Below are positions 19,788-28,050 of a stretch of DNA of 64,000 nucleotides, piece after piece. A program made the translations under genes and the position numbers. How positions within the stretch are numbered: position 1 is the first letter of the stretch; each line of letters begins with the position of its first letter. The DNA is from Sphaerisporangium sp. TRM90804 (GTDB lineage Bacteria; Actinomycetota; Actinomycetes; Streptosporangiales; Streptosporangiaceae). The notes below the pieces were generated by a model that was not told where the DNA came from, made no database searches, and was given only the letters and a program-made list of their open reading frames with translations. The stretch lies in the NCBI RefSeq assembly GCF_029846175.1, contig NZ_JARWAC010000001.1:337482-401481 (forward strand), in the 5' to 3' direction.

Positions 19788-20227
19788 GAGCGGGCGAGCA
19801 GGTCATCCGGCACGGAGGCGAGATACCCGGCTCCGCCCCGTGGGTCGGGGACTTCCCCGGCGGGATCGCGTCCGTACCGGCCGCCCGGGCGTGGGCGCGG
19901 GGGCTGCTGGCCGCACGAGTCGCCCCACCGGTGCTGGACGACGTCCTGCTCATGTTGAGCGAGCTCGTCACCAACGCGGTGACGTACTCGGCCTCCGGGA
20001 GCACGGCCGACGGCCGGGTGACGGTGTGCGTGGCCGTCTCCCCCCGGCTGGTTCACGTGGAGGTGACCGACGCAGGATCGACCACGAGCGCACCCGCCGC
20101 GCGGGCGGTGGCGGCCGACAGCGAGGGCGGACGGGGGCTGTGGCTGGTCAACATGATCGCGACCGCCTGGGGATCCTGCCACGACGGTCACACGGGCAGA
20201 ACGGTCTGGTTCCAGTCGGCGTTGTAG
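19784..20227 (+). CDS. ATP-binding protein, RsbW/anti-sigma kinase-like
   Basis: A 147-aa GHKL-fold protein starting at GTG 19784. N-box motif LMLSELVTNAVTYS lies near residue 60, followed by VHVEVTDAGSTTS (G1-like D-x-G) and SEGGRGLWLVNMIATAWG (G2/lid region). This is the standard layout of the small histidine-kinase-like ATPases that accompany WhiJ/AbaA XRE modules in actinomycetes. It is transcribed divergently from the XRE-DUF397 pair. No sigma factor is nearby, so its partner is unknown. Confidence 0.87.
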   Translation: MRAGEQVIRHGGEIPGSAPWVGDFPGGIASVPAARAWARGLLAARVAPPVLDDVLLMLSELVTNAVTYSASGSTADGRVTVCVAVSPRLVHVEVTDAGSTTSAPAARAVAADSEGGRGLWLVNMIATAWGSCHDGHTGRTVWFQSAL

Positions 20228-20294
20228 TTCGGCGGGCATCGGGCGCGACGGTGCTCATCTGGGGCGGGCCGGGTCCGTTGGGCTGGACTTTGTC

Positions 20295-20300
20295 TAGGGT
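20295..20300 (+). promoter_or_regulatory. TAGGGT -10 element placed for a leaderless start
   Basis: TAGGGT ends 6 nt before the GTG start of the AI-2E gene, the spacing that puts transcription initiation at the start codon itself. No good -35 is visible, so this is tentative. Confidence 0.35.
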
Positions 20301-20306
20301 GGGCTT

Positions 20307-21449
20307 GTGCCTGCCACGATCAATGCCACGAGAACACGCTCCGCGCTGCGCACGTCGGCGCGCATCTCCCTGGAGATGCTGCTCGTCCTGGTGATGAGCG
20401 CGGTGACGCTGTGGATCCTGGGCCAGATGTGGTCCATCGTCTGGCCGCTCGTCATCGCCCTGCTCCTGACCACACTGACCTGGCCTCTGGCCCGTTTCCT
20501 GCGCCGGCACGGCTGGCCCGCCGCCTTGGCCGCCACGGCGGTGACCGTCCTGTTCCTCCTGGTCGCGGCCGGCACCGTGGTGCTGATCGCCGTCCCGGTG
20601 GCGTCCCAGTCCGGCGAGCTGGCCGCCGGCGTGGTCAGCGGCATCCAGCAGCTGCGCGACTGGGCCGCCGGGCCGCCGCTGAACTTCGGCGCCGACCAGG
20701 TCAGCAGCGCACTCGACGACGGGGTCGCCCGCATCCAGTCCAGCGTCGGCAGCATCGTCAACGCCACCCTCACCGGCGTGGGCACCGTGATCAACGGCCT
20801 GGTCACCACCGTCCTGGCGCTCTTCCTCATGTTCTTCTTCCTCAAGGACGGCCCGCGGTTCCTGCCCTGGCTGACCCGCCAGCTCCCCGGCCGCCTCGCC
20901 ACGGACGTGCAGATCGTGGGCGCACGTAGCTGGGACACCCTCGGCTCGTTCGTCCGCTCCCAGGCCTTCGTGGGCCTGCTCGACGCCGTCTTCATCGGCA
21001 TCGGCCTGTGGATCGTGGGCGTGCCGCTGGTTCTCCCCCTGGCCGTCCTGACCTTCGTGTCGGCGTTCATCCCCATCATCGGAGCCCTGTTCGCCGGTTT
21101 CGTCGCGATCCTCATCACGCTGGTGTCCAACGGCCCGACGGACGCGCTGATCGTGCTCGCCATCATCATCGCCGTGCAGCAGCTTGAGGGAAACGTGTTC
21201 CAGCCCATGGTGCAGAGCCGCGGCCTCGGCCTGCACGCGGCGGTGATCCTGCTCGCGGTGACGCTCGGCGGCAGCCTGTCAGGCATCGTGGGCAGCCTGC
21301 TCGCCGTACCGATCGCCGCCTTGATCGCCGTGGTGTGGAACTACCTCCGCGAACAGCTCAGCGACCCACCCCAGGAGCCGGAGAACGGCCTGCCGGAACC
21401 CGACAAGCCCGACACCGAGGTGACCGTCGCCGCGCGGAAGCCGACCTGA
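20307..21449 (+). CDS. AI-2E family transporter
   Basis: A 380-aa polytopic membrane protein of the AI-2E/TqsA (PF01594) family. The N-terminus has two hydrophobic helices (LVLVMSAVTLWILGQMW and WPLVIALLLTTLTW); a soluble segment follows, then FFLKDGPRFLPW near residue 180 and helices including FVSAFIPIIGALFAGF and the conserved QQLEGNVFQPMVQSR near residue 293. Members export autoinducer-2 or act as Na+/H+ antiporters or other permeases; the substrate here is unknown. GTG 20307 may be used from a leaderless transcript. The C-terminal tail is acidic and cytoplasmic. Confidence 0.87.
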   Translation: MPATINATRTRSALRTSARISLEMLLVLVMSAVTLWILGQMWSIVWPLVIALLLTTLTWPLARFLRRHGWPAALAATAVTVLFLLVAAGTVVLIAVPVASQSGELAAGVVSGIQQLRDWAAGPPLNFGADQVSSALDDGVARIQSSVGSIVNATLTGVGTVINGLVTTVLALFLMFFFLKDGPRFLPWLTRQLPGRLATDVQIVGARSWDTLGSFVRSQAFVGLLDAVFIGIGLWIVGVPLVLPLAVLTFVSAFIPIIGALFAGFVAILITLVSNGPTDALIVLAIIIAVQQLEGNVFQPMVQSRGLGLHAAVILLAVTLGGSLSGIVGSLLAVPIAALIAVVWNYLREQLSDPPQEPENGLPEPDKPDTEVTVAARKPT

Positions 21450-21452
21450 CGC

Positions 21453-21481
21453 CCAGCTCGGCGGGACCTTTCCGGAGCTGG
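21453..21481. terminator. Possible bidirectional hairpin between convergent genes
   Basis: CCAGCTC (21453-21459) pairs with GAGCTGG (21475-21481) around a 15-nt loop in the short gap between the converging AI-2E and oxidoreductase genes. The stem is modest (7 bp). Confidence 0.35.
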
Positions 21482-21522
21482 ACCGCGAGGCGGCTCGCCC
21501 GGGTGAGGGACGGTGAAGAGGG

Positions 21523-23061
21523 TCACGTGGCGGTGAGCACGGCCATGGCGGCGTTGTGGCCGGGGATGCCGCTGACGCCGCCGCCGCGGCGGGCGCCGGC
21601 GCCGCAGAGCAGGACGCGTTCGTGCGGGGTCTCCACGCCCCAGCGGCCGGTATCGGCGGGATCCTCGGCGAACGGCCACGTCAGGTCGCGGTGGAAGATG
21701 TGGCCGCCGGGCAGGCCGGCCTCGTTCTCCAGGTCGACGGGGGTCTTGACCTCCAGGCACAGGTCACCGGCGGGGGTGCGCATCAGGCAGTCCTCGATCG
21801 GCTCGGCGAGCACCGCGTCCAGCGACGCCATGGTGGCGGCCAGGGCCTCGCGACGCGCGGCCTCGGGGTCGGCGCGGAACAGGCGGGCGGGCATGTGCAG
21901 GCCGAACAGGGTCATGGTGTGCGCTCCCGAGCGGCGCAGCTCGTCGCCGAGGATCGTCGGGTCGGTGAGCGAGTGGCAGTACACCTCGGACGGCGGCAGC
22001 TCGGGGATCCGGCTGGCCGCCGCCTGCTCGTAGGCGCGGGCGAGCTGGTCGCGGCCCTCGTTGACGTGGAAGGTGCCGCTGAACGCCTCTGCCGGGTCGA
22101 CGGCCGCGTCCTTGAGCCGGGGCAGCCGGGACAGCACCATGTTGACCTTGAGCTGGGCGCCCTCGGGGGTCTCGCCGCGCTCGCCGAGCAGGCGGTCCAG
22201 CACGGCGGGCGGGGTGGTGACCAGCACCCGTCCGGCGGTGACGGTGTGCTCGGCGCCGCCGGCGTCGCGGAACGCGACCTCGCCGCCGGGGTCGACCGAC
22301 AACGCCTCCATGCCCGCCCGGATCTCGGCCCCGGCGCGCAGGGCGGCGTCGGCGAGCGCGCCGCTGACCGCGCCCATGCCGCCCACCGGGACCTTCCAGT
22401 CCCCCGTGCCGTCGCCGACGACGTGGTAGAGCAGGCAGCGGTTGGCGAGCAGGTCCTTGGCGGGGTCGGCGAAGGTGCCGATGAGGGCGTCGGTGAGCAC
22501 CACGCCGCGGACGGTGTCGTCGGCGAAGCGCTCGTCCACCACCTCGCCGATCGGGCGTTCGAACAGGTCGCGCCAGGCCTCGGCGTCGGCCACCACCTCC
22601 TCGCGCAGCGAGGCGCGGTCGCGCAGCGGCTCCAGCAGCGACGGCGCCACACGTTCGGCGACCCGCGCCGTCATCGCGTAGAACCGGCGCCAGGCGGCGT
22701 GGTCGGCGTCCCCGCCGGTCACGGTCGCGAAGGAGGCGGCCGTGCGCGCCGGGTCGCCGTCGTCGACCAGCAGGCCCGTGCCGCCGGCCGGGGTGTAGGA
22801 GGCGAAGCGGCGGCGCACCAGGCGCAGGTCCAGCCCGAGGTCGGTGACGACCTTGGCGGGCAGCAGGCTGACCAGGTAGGAGTAGCGCGACAGGCGCGCG
22901 TCCACGCCGGGGAACGCCTGGGCCGACACCGAGAGGCCGCCGAGGTGTGGCAGCCGTTCGAGCACCAGCACCCAGCGCCCGGCCCGCGCCAGGTAGGCGG
23001 CGGCGACCAGGCCGTTGTGCCCGGCACCCACGATCACGACGTCGTAATGGGAACGGCGCAT
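21523..23061 (-). CDS. Phytoene dehydrogenase-like NAD(P)/FAD-dependent oxidoreductase
   Basis: A 512-aa flavoprotein; AGGAGG stands 7 nt before ATG 23061. The Rossmann FAD motif is DVVIVGAGHNGLVAAAYLARAG at the N-terminus followed by VLVLERLPHLGG. A second dinucleotide motif (GRVLVTTPPAVLD) lies near residue 275, and the C-terminus has LLCGAGARRGGGVSGIPGHNAAMAVL, typical of the PYROXD2/phytoene-desaturase-like (CrtI-related) group. No carotenoid genes are nearby, so a carotenoid role is not supported. It is divergent from psuG with a 93-nt promoter gap. Confidence 0.85.
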   Translation of the reverse strand: MRRSHYDVVIVGAGHNGLVAAAYLARAGRWVLVLERLPHLGGLSVSAQAFPGVDARLSRYSYLVSLLPAKVVTDLGLDLRLVRRRFASYTPAGGTGLLVDDGDPARTAASFATVTGGDADHAAWRRFYAMTARVAERVAPSLLEPLRDRASLREEVVADAEAWRDLFERPIGEVVDERFADDTVRGVVLTDALIGTFADPAKDLLANRCLLYHVVGDGTGDWKVPVGGMGAVSGALADAALRAGAEIRAGMEALSVDPGGEVAFRDAGGAEHTVTAGRVLVTTPPAVLDRLLGERGETPEGAQLKVNMVLSRLPRLKDAAVDPAEAFSGTFHVNEGRDQLARAYEQAAASRIPELPPSEVYCHSLTDPTILGDELRRSGAHTMTLFGLHMPARLFRADPEAARREALAATMASLDAVLAEPIEDCLMRTPAGDLCLEVKTPVDLENEAGLPGGHIFHRDLTWPFAEDPADTGRWGVETPHERVLLCGAGARRGGGVSGIPGHNAAMAVLTAT

Positions 23062-23154
23062 GACAAAGCCTCCTAACCCGGACAGTACGGTGAGACCGCA
23101 CACCAGGGGAACAAACTTCCTGGAGCGTACAGAGGGAAGGGACACGGAGCGAGC

Positions 23155-24105
23155 ATGCAGACGACCGGCGCCGGCGGCGGGAGCATCCAGACATCGACGG
23201 AGGTCGCCGAGGCCCTCGCCAACGGGACGCCGGTGGTCGCGCTGGAGTCCACGATCATCTCCCACGGCCTGCCGCAGCCGCGCAACCTCGCGGTGGCCGT
23301 CGAGCTGGAGGGGCTGGTCCGCGAGGCGGGCGCAGTGCCGGCGACGATCGCCGTGCTCGACGGGGTGCCCCGCGTCGGGCTGGACAAGGGGATGCTGGAA
23401 CGCGTCGCCACCGAGCCGGGCCTGCGCAAGCTGGGCTTCCGCGACCTGCCCGCCGCCGCCGCCCTCGGGGCGAGCGGGGCCACCACCGTCTCGGCCACCG
23501 CCTTCCTTGCGGCGCGCGCGGGCATCCGGGTGTTCGCCACCGGCGGCCTGGGCGGGGTGCACCGCGGGTGGGTGGACGACCAGGACGAGTCGGCCGACCT
23601 GGACACGCTCGCCCGCACCAGGATCACCATCGTGTGCGCGGGGGTGAAGTCCATCCTGGACGTGCCCGCCACGCTCCAGCGGCTGGAGACCCGGGGGGTC
23701 ACCGTCGCCGGGTACCGCACCGGCACCTTCCCCGGCTTCTACCTGCACTCCTCGGGCCTGCCGGTCGACTGGCGGCTGGAGGAGCCCGCCGAGGCCGCCG
23801 CCGTCATGCGCGCCCAGGACGCGCTCGGCGGCCCGGAGACCGCGCTGATCGTCGCCAACCCCGTCCCGCCCGGCGAGCAGCTCGACCCCGACCTGCACGA
23901 CCGCGTCCTGGCCGAGGCCCTGGCCGCCGCCCAGCGGCAGGGCGTCACCGGCCAGGCGATCACCCCCTTCCTGCTCGACTACCTGGTGCGCGGCACCGAG
24001 GGCGCCTCCCTGGAGGCCAACCTCGCCGCCGTCCGCGGCAACACCCGCCTGGCCGCCCGCATCGCCACCGCCTGGTCCCCCGCGCACACCGGCCCCGATG
24101 CCTGA
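23155..24105 (+). CDS. psuG: Pseudouridine-5'-phosphate glycosidase
   Basis: A 316-aa PsuG family enzyme that reversibly splits pseudouridine 5'-phosphate into uracil and ribose 5-phosphate. Characteristic stretches are VVALESTIISHGLPQPRNL near residue 25, PATIAVLDGVPRVGL, GATTVSATAFLAARAGIRVF, FATGGLGGVHRG near 125 and CAGVKSILDVPATLQ near 163. ALIVANPVPPGEQLD and ITPFLLDYLVRGTEGASLEAN complete the family pattern. Length is normal (about 305-315 aa). A PfkB kinase gene follows about 280 nt downstream, matching the usual PsuK-PsuG pathway for pseudouridine from RNA turnover. Confidence 0.93.
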   Translation: MQTTGAGGGSIQTSTEVAEALANGTPVVALESTIISHGLPQPRNLAVAVELEGLVREAGAVPATIAVLDGVPRVGLDKGMLERVATEPGLRKLGFRDLPAAAALGASGATTVSATAFLAARAGIRVFATGGLGGVHRGWVDDQDESADLDTLARTRITIVCAGVKSILDVPATLQRLETRGVTVAGYRTGTFPGFYLHSSGLPVDWRLEEPAEAAAVMRAQDALGGPETALIVANPVPPGEQLDPDLHDRVLAEALAAAQRQGVTGQAITPFLLDYLVRGTEGASLEANLAAVRGNTRLAARIATAWSPAHTGPDA

Positions 24106-24397
24106 CGCCCTCTCCCACCGCGGCACCGCCACCACCGGCTACGGCGAACTCCCGCCGACACCCGCCCGCCCGGGAGCACCGAAGGCGCGGAGCCACTCGA
24201 ACAGGCCCAAGGCACCCGCCCGGCACGGCGCCCCGAAAACGCCGAGGAGGGCAGGGCGGGCGCCCGGCACGGCCGTCCCCGCCGCCGGCCACCCCGCCAC
24301 CCCCTCTTTCGGCGCCGGTACGGCCGGTGCCCGGGGCGGCGAAGGCGGCGCCGTGTACGGCTGGCCGGGCGGGTCGCCGTCGTGGGCGGTGGGCTAG
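24098..24397 (+). CDS. Doubtful 99-aa ORF bridging psuG and the PfkB kinase
   Basis: ATG 24098 overlaps the psuG stop by 8 nt and the TAG at 24395-24397 shares its G with a GTG (24397) in frame with the kinase. The product is Pro/Ala/Gly/Arg-rich with no recognisable domain, and high third-position GC is expected in any frame of this genome. It is listed because it occupies an otherwise empty 276-nt gap with both ends in coupling position; it could equally be spacer. Confidence 0.25.
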   Translation: MPDALSHRGTATTGYGELPPTPARPGAPKARSHSNRPKAPARHGAPKTPRRAGRAPGTAVPAAGHPATPSFGAGTAGARGGEGGAVYGWPGGSPSWAVG

Positions 24398-25305
24398 TGG
24401 GCGGGCTGCTGGTGGTCGGGGACGTCGTCACCGACGTGGTGGCGCGGCACGGAGCGCCGGTCGCGGCGGGGACGGACACCGAGGCCGACATCGTCGTGCG
24501 GCCGGGCGGGTCGGGCGCCAACACCGCCGCCTGGGCCGCGCACCTGGGCACCGACACGCGGCTGCTGGCCCGGGCGGGCTTCGACACCGGCGCCTGGCAC
24601 GTCACCGAGCTGACGCGGGCGGGCGTCCGGCCGCACGTGCGCGTGGACGACGACCACCCGACCGCCGTCGTGATCGCGATGGTGGACCCCAGCGGGGAGC
24701 GGACCTTCCTCACCAACCGGGGCGCCGGCGGGCGCATCGGCCCGGACGACTGGGACGACACCCTGCTCGACGGCGTGACCCGACTGCACGTCTCGGGGTA
24801 CACGCTGTTCGCCCCGCCCGGGCTGGAGCTGGTCAGGGTGGCGATCGCCGCCGCGCTGAGCAGGGGCGTGAGCGTGAGCGTGGACCCGGCGTCCACGGGG
24901 TTCCTGCGCGGGTTCGGCGTCGAGCGGTTCCTCGCCGAGACCTCGGCGGCGGCGGTCGTCGTCCCCAACCGCGACGAGGCGCTGCTGCTCACCGGCGAGG
25001 GCGACGCGGAGGCGGCCGCCGCCGCGCTGAGCGACCGCTACCCGCTGGCGGCGGTGAAGCTCGGCGACGGCGGCGCGCTGCTGGCGCACGGCGGCCGGGT
25101 GCTGCACCGGGCACCTGCCGTCACGGCCGTGAGCGTCGACTCGACGGGCGCGGGCGACGCCTTCGCGGCCGGGTTCCTGACCGGCCTGATTTCAGGAAGT
25201 TCCACGGCATCGGCCCTGGAAGCGGGCTGTTCGGCGGGCGCCGAGGCCGTCACCCGCCTCGGCGGGCGCCCGATCTTTTCGGCTAGGAGCTATGTTCTCC
25301 CTTGA
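24382..25305 (+). CDS. PfkB family carbohydrate kinase, probable pseudouridine kinase
   Basis: A 307-aa ribokinase-fold kinase. The N-terminus reads GGLLVVGDVVTDVV; VRPGGSGANTAAWAAHLG near residue 37 is PfkB signature 1, and SVDSTGAGDAFAAGFLTGLI near 252 is signature 2 with the catalytic aspartate in GAGD. VVVPNRDEALLLTGE lies between. Next to psuG the natural assignment is PsuK, phosphorylating pseudouridine to pseudouridine 5'-phosphate, though other nucleoside or sugar kinases share the fold. GTG 24397 is an alternative start five codons in; neither start has a strong ribosome site. Confidence 0.83.
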   Translation: MGGGLVGGLLVVGDVVTDVVARHGAPVAAGTDTEADIVVRPGGSGANTAAWAAHLGTDTRLLARAGFDTGAWHVTELTRAGVRPHVRVDDDHPTAVVIAMVDPSGERTFLTNRGAGGRIGPDDWDDTLLDGVTRLHVSGYTLFAPPGLELVRVAIAAALSRGVSVSVDPASTGFLRGFGVERFLAETSAAAVVVPNRDEALLLTGEGDAEAAAAALSDRYPLAAVKLGDGGALLAHGGRVLHRAPAVTAVSVDSTGAGDAFAAGFLTGLISGSSTASALEAGCSAGAEAVTRLGGRPIFSARSYVLP

Positions 25306-25382
25306 TGACGCCAATTGATAGCGTGAAGCGTAAGCTGCACCACTAGCAACATGCGTCACACTCGGGAGGATGCGGTCAGCCG

Positions 25383-27386
25383 ATGGACGCCGATTCGATG
25401 ATCTGCCTGAGTGACGTGGTTCCGGTCCTGCGCTGGAGCCGTCCCCAGCAGATCGCTGAGGTGCTCGCCGACCCCCGGCTGCCGTCCGGCTGGTGGGCCT
25501 CGGTCGCGCTCAGCCGCGCCCTCGGCACGACCGGGGTCGAGTGGCTGTGCGACCGCCTCTCCCGGCTGGCCGTCAGCCGATGGGACCATCTGACGCTGAC
25601 CGACGTGCTCCCCGCCCTGCAGCTCCACCGGGCCGATCCCGCGCTGGCCGGCTGGCCCGAGCCCGCGCGGTCGGCGGTGTCGGGAATGGGCGGGTGGCAG
25701 CGCCTGCGCAGGCTCACGGCGGCCGACCTCCGGGGGCCGGCGGGCACCACGCCGCCCGAGGTCATCGTCACCGCCGTCTTCCGCGAGATCCTCGGCCGCA
25801 TCCCGGCCATCGCGCCGCAGGTCCCGGGCCCGCAGCCTCCCGCGGTCGCGGGCCGCGCCCCGGGCGGGCAGCAGCCGGCCGGCGCCGCTGCCTCGGCACC
25901 GGGCGGCGGGCCGCACGTCCCCGGCGCCGCGCCGCCGCCTCCGGCCGTCGCCGCCCGGCTTCCCGCACTCGCGGGGCCGCAGGCGCCCGCCCCGCCGGTC
26001 CCCGCACAGCCTTCCGGGCCGCTCCCCGCGCGGCCGTCCGCGGCCACGCCGACCGGGGCCTTCCCGGCGCAGCCCTCCGCGGGCACGCACACCGGCCCGT
26101 ACCAGGCCCAGCCGGTCGCGGGCTCGCACACCGGCCCGTACCCGGCGCAGCCCTCCGCATTCCCGCGACAGGGGGGGCCGCACAGCGGGCCGTACCCGGC
26201 GCAGCCCGGAACCGGTGAACGGCAGCCGCACGCCGCCAAGCACACCGGCCCCTATCCCCGCCCCACCGCCGTCCCGGCCCTGCCCGCCGCCGCGCCGCCC
26301 CCCGCCGCGCCTCCCCCGCCGGTCTCCGACAACCCGCTCGTGCGGCTGGTCGACGCGGTCTTCCGCGAGTGGACCCCCATGGAGCGGGCGGTGGCCATCG
26401 AGCGGCTGTTCGCGGCCGAGCCGGTCAGCCTGCGCACCCTCGCCCACGAGCTGCACGTCGACCGCGACGTGCTGTCGGCGGCCCAGCGGGCGGCCGAGGA
26501 GCGCGTGCTCAACTGGCTGCGCTCGCCGGAGTCCACCGCCGTCACCGGGCACCTGTTCCGGCTCACCGAGTGGCTCGGCGTGGCCGCCACCGAGGAGCAG
26601 CTCATCGGCGCCGACGACGCGCACCCCATCCAGGTGCCCTCCCTGGGCACGCCGCTGTGGCGGGTGCTGGTAGCGCTGATGCACGACCGCCGCCTGCAGG
26701 ACGGCTGGCTGGTCGTGGGCGACCTGTCGCGCCTGCGCGAGCGCACCGCGCAGCTGCTGGGCGGCCGGGCCACCGGCGAGGACGCCGTGGAGCTGCTGGC
26801 CCAGGTCGGCATCCGCGCGCACTCGGCGCAGGCGTGGATCGACGCCCTCCCCAAGCCCATGGGCATGCCTCCGGAGCCGTCCCGCTCGACGGACACCAAC
26901 GGCTTCACCCCGCTGCCCCGCCGTACGCCCGGCGCCAACGGCCACCAGGTGCGCGGCGGCCTGCCGGTGCCGTCGGTCGCCGACAACCTGCCGGACGCCC
27001 AGACGGCCCTCGCCGCGCTGACGGCCCTGTCGGGGCCGCCCCGTCCGCACCTGGTGCCCGAGCCGCGCGCCGCCGGCCACCGGCCGCCGCTGCCGGGCCC
27101 GGCGTCCGACCCGCGCCGCTGGCAGCGCATCGACGTGACCAGCGAGCACCTGCGCGGCGAGCCCGTGCCGGTGCCCGAGGGGTACGCCACGCAGCTCGGC
27201 ATGCGCCCCGGGACGCTGCTGTCGGTCACCGGCCCCGGCGAGAACGCCGTGGTGCTGGTCTGGCGCGACCGCCAGCCGGTCTTCGACTCCCTGCAGCCGG
27301 TGCTGATGCGCCTGAACGCCCGCCCGGGCGACTCGGTCTACGTCACCGTGGACGGCTACCGCCTGGACGCCCAGCTCACGTCGTGA
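25383..27386 (+). CDS. Uncharacterised 667-aa protein with HTH-like domain and HTGPYPAQP repeats
   Basis: I do not recognise the whole protein. Residues 1-125 form an alpha-helical domain (VVPVLRWSRPQQIAEVLADP, WEHLT-type helices). Residues about 130-295 are Pro/Ala-rich and include five degenerate HTGPYPAQP units between about 224 and 295. From about 318 comes a helical region with RLVDAVFREWTPMERAVAIE and SLRTLAHELHVDRDVLSAAQ, which reads like a sigma-70 region 4-type helix-turn-helix. A second Pro-rich linker precedes a C-terminal beta-rich domain (YATQLGMRPGTLLSVTGPGE, RPGDSVYVTVDGYRLDAQL). It may bind DNA or RNA polymerase. It stands alone in its orientation; GGGAGG lies 13 nt upstream of ATG 25383. 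Confidence 0.8.
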   Translation: MDADSMICLSDVVPVLRWSRPQQIAEVLADPRLPSGWWASVALSRALGTTGVEWLCDRLSRLAVSRWDHLTLTDVLPALQLHRADPALAGWPEPARSAVSGMGGWQRLRRLTAADLRGPAGTTPPEVIVTAVFREILGRIPAIAPQVPGPQPPAVAGRAPGGQQPAGAAASAPGGGPHVPGAAPPPPAVAARLPALAGPQAPAPPVPAQPSGPLPARPSAATPTGAFPAQPSAGTHTGPYQAQPVAGSHTGPYPAQPSAFPRQGGPHSGPYPAQPGTGERQPHAAKHTGPYPRPTAVPALPAAAPPPAAPPPPVSDNPLVRLVDAVFREWTPMERAVAIERLFAAEPVSLRTLAHELHVDRDVLSAAQRAAEERVLNWLRSPESTAVTGHLFRLTEWLGVAATEEQLIGADDAHPIQVPSLGTPLWRVLVALMHDRRLQDGWLVVGDLSRLRERTAQLLGGRATGEDAVELLAQVGIRAHSAQAWIDALPKPMGMPPEPSRSTDTNGFTPLPRRTPGANGHQVRGGLPVPSVADNLPDAQTALAALTALSGPPRPHLVPEPRAAGHRPPLPGPASDPRRWQRIDVTSEHLRGEPVPVPEGYATQLGMRPGTLLSVTGPGENAVVLVWRDRQPVFDSLQPVLMRLNARPGDSVYVTVDGYRLDAQLTS

Positions 27387-27519
27387 AACCCCGGCCCTGA
27401 GACCCGGCCGGCGCCTCATCAGGCACCTGCGCCGGGGGACGGCTCACGCCGTGCGGAGCGCGCCGGGCCCTGGGCGAGGCCCCGGCTCGGCGGCCCTCAG
27501 CGCCCGTCGTGGCGGGCCC

Positions 27520-27969
27520 TCAGGTCTCGTCCTGGCTCTTGAGCACCTTGCGGTAGTACGTGCCCGACGACTCGTAGGCCAGGGCCTGGTAGAACTCCGG
27601 CGCGCGCCGGGTGGCCAGGGCGACGTACCCGGCGTCGCGCGAGCGGGCCCACGTCTCGAACTCCTCCAGCAGCGACCGGCCCAGGCCGCGCCGGCGGAAC
27701 CCGTGCTGCGTCATGGCCTCCTCGACCCACGCCACGTGCCCGTTCGCGAACAGCGTGAGGTGCACGTACCCCAGCAGGTAGCCCCGCACGACCCCGTCCA
27801 CGACGGCGACCAGCACCAGCGCGTCCGGGTTCCCCAGCAGGGTGGGGAACGCCGCGTCGAAGTCGGCCCGGCGCGGCCGGAACGACAGCGCGAACTCGCG
27901 GGCCAGCCCGAAGATCTCCTCGGCGTCCGTCTTCTCTGCCCTGCGCACCAGGAGATCATCAGTTGTCAT
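27520..27969 (-). CDS. GNAT family N-acetyltransferase
   Basis: A 149-aa acetyltransferase. The acetyl-CoA pyrophosphate loop is HGFRRRGLGRSLLEEFETWA near residue 88, preceded by the strand HVAWVEEAMTQ and followed by GYVALATRRAPEFYQALAY, the usual motif B with FYxxLGF-like ending. Substrate cannot be predicted. It is convergent with the 667-aa protein gene across a 133-nt GC-rich gap in which I see no gene, and ATG 27969 has AGGAGA-like sequence poorly spaced. Confidence 0.86.
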   Translation of the reverse strand: MTTDDLLVRRAEKTDAEEIFGLAREFALSFRPRRADFDAAFPTLLGNPDALVLVAVVDGVVRGYLLGYVHLTLFANGHVAWVEEAMTQHGFRRRGLGRSLLEEFETWARSRDAGYVALATRRAPEFYQALAYESSGTYYRKVLKSQDET

Positions 27970-28050
27970 GAAAGGGACTCTAGGGAGTAGACCCCCCGTG
28001 CGTCCATTCGGGCCCCCATCAGGCCGGGAACCGGCCGCGAGCGGGCCGAC

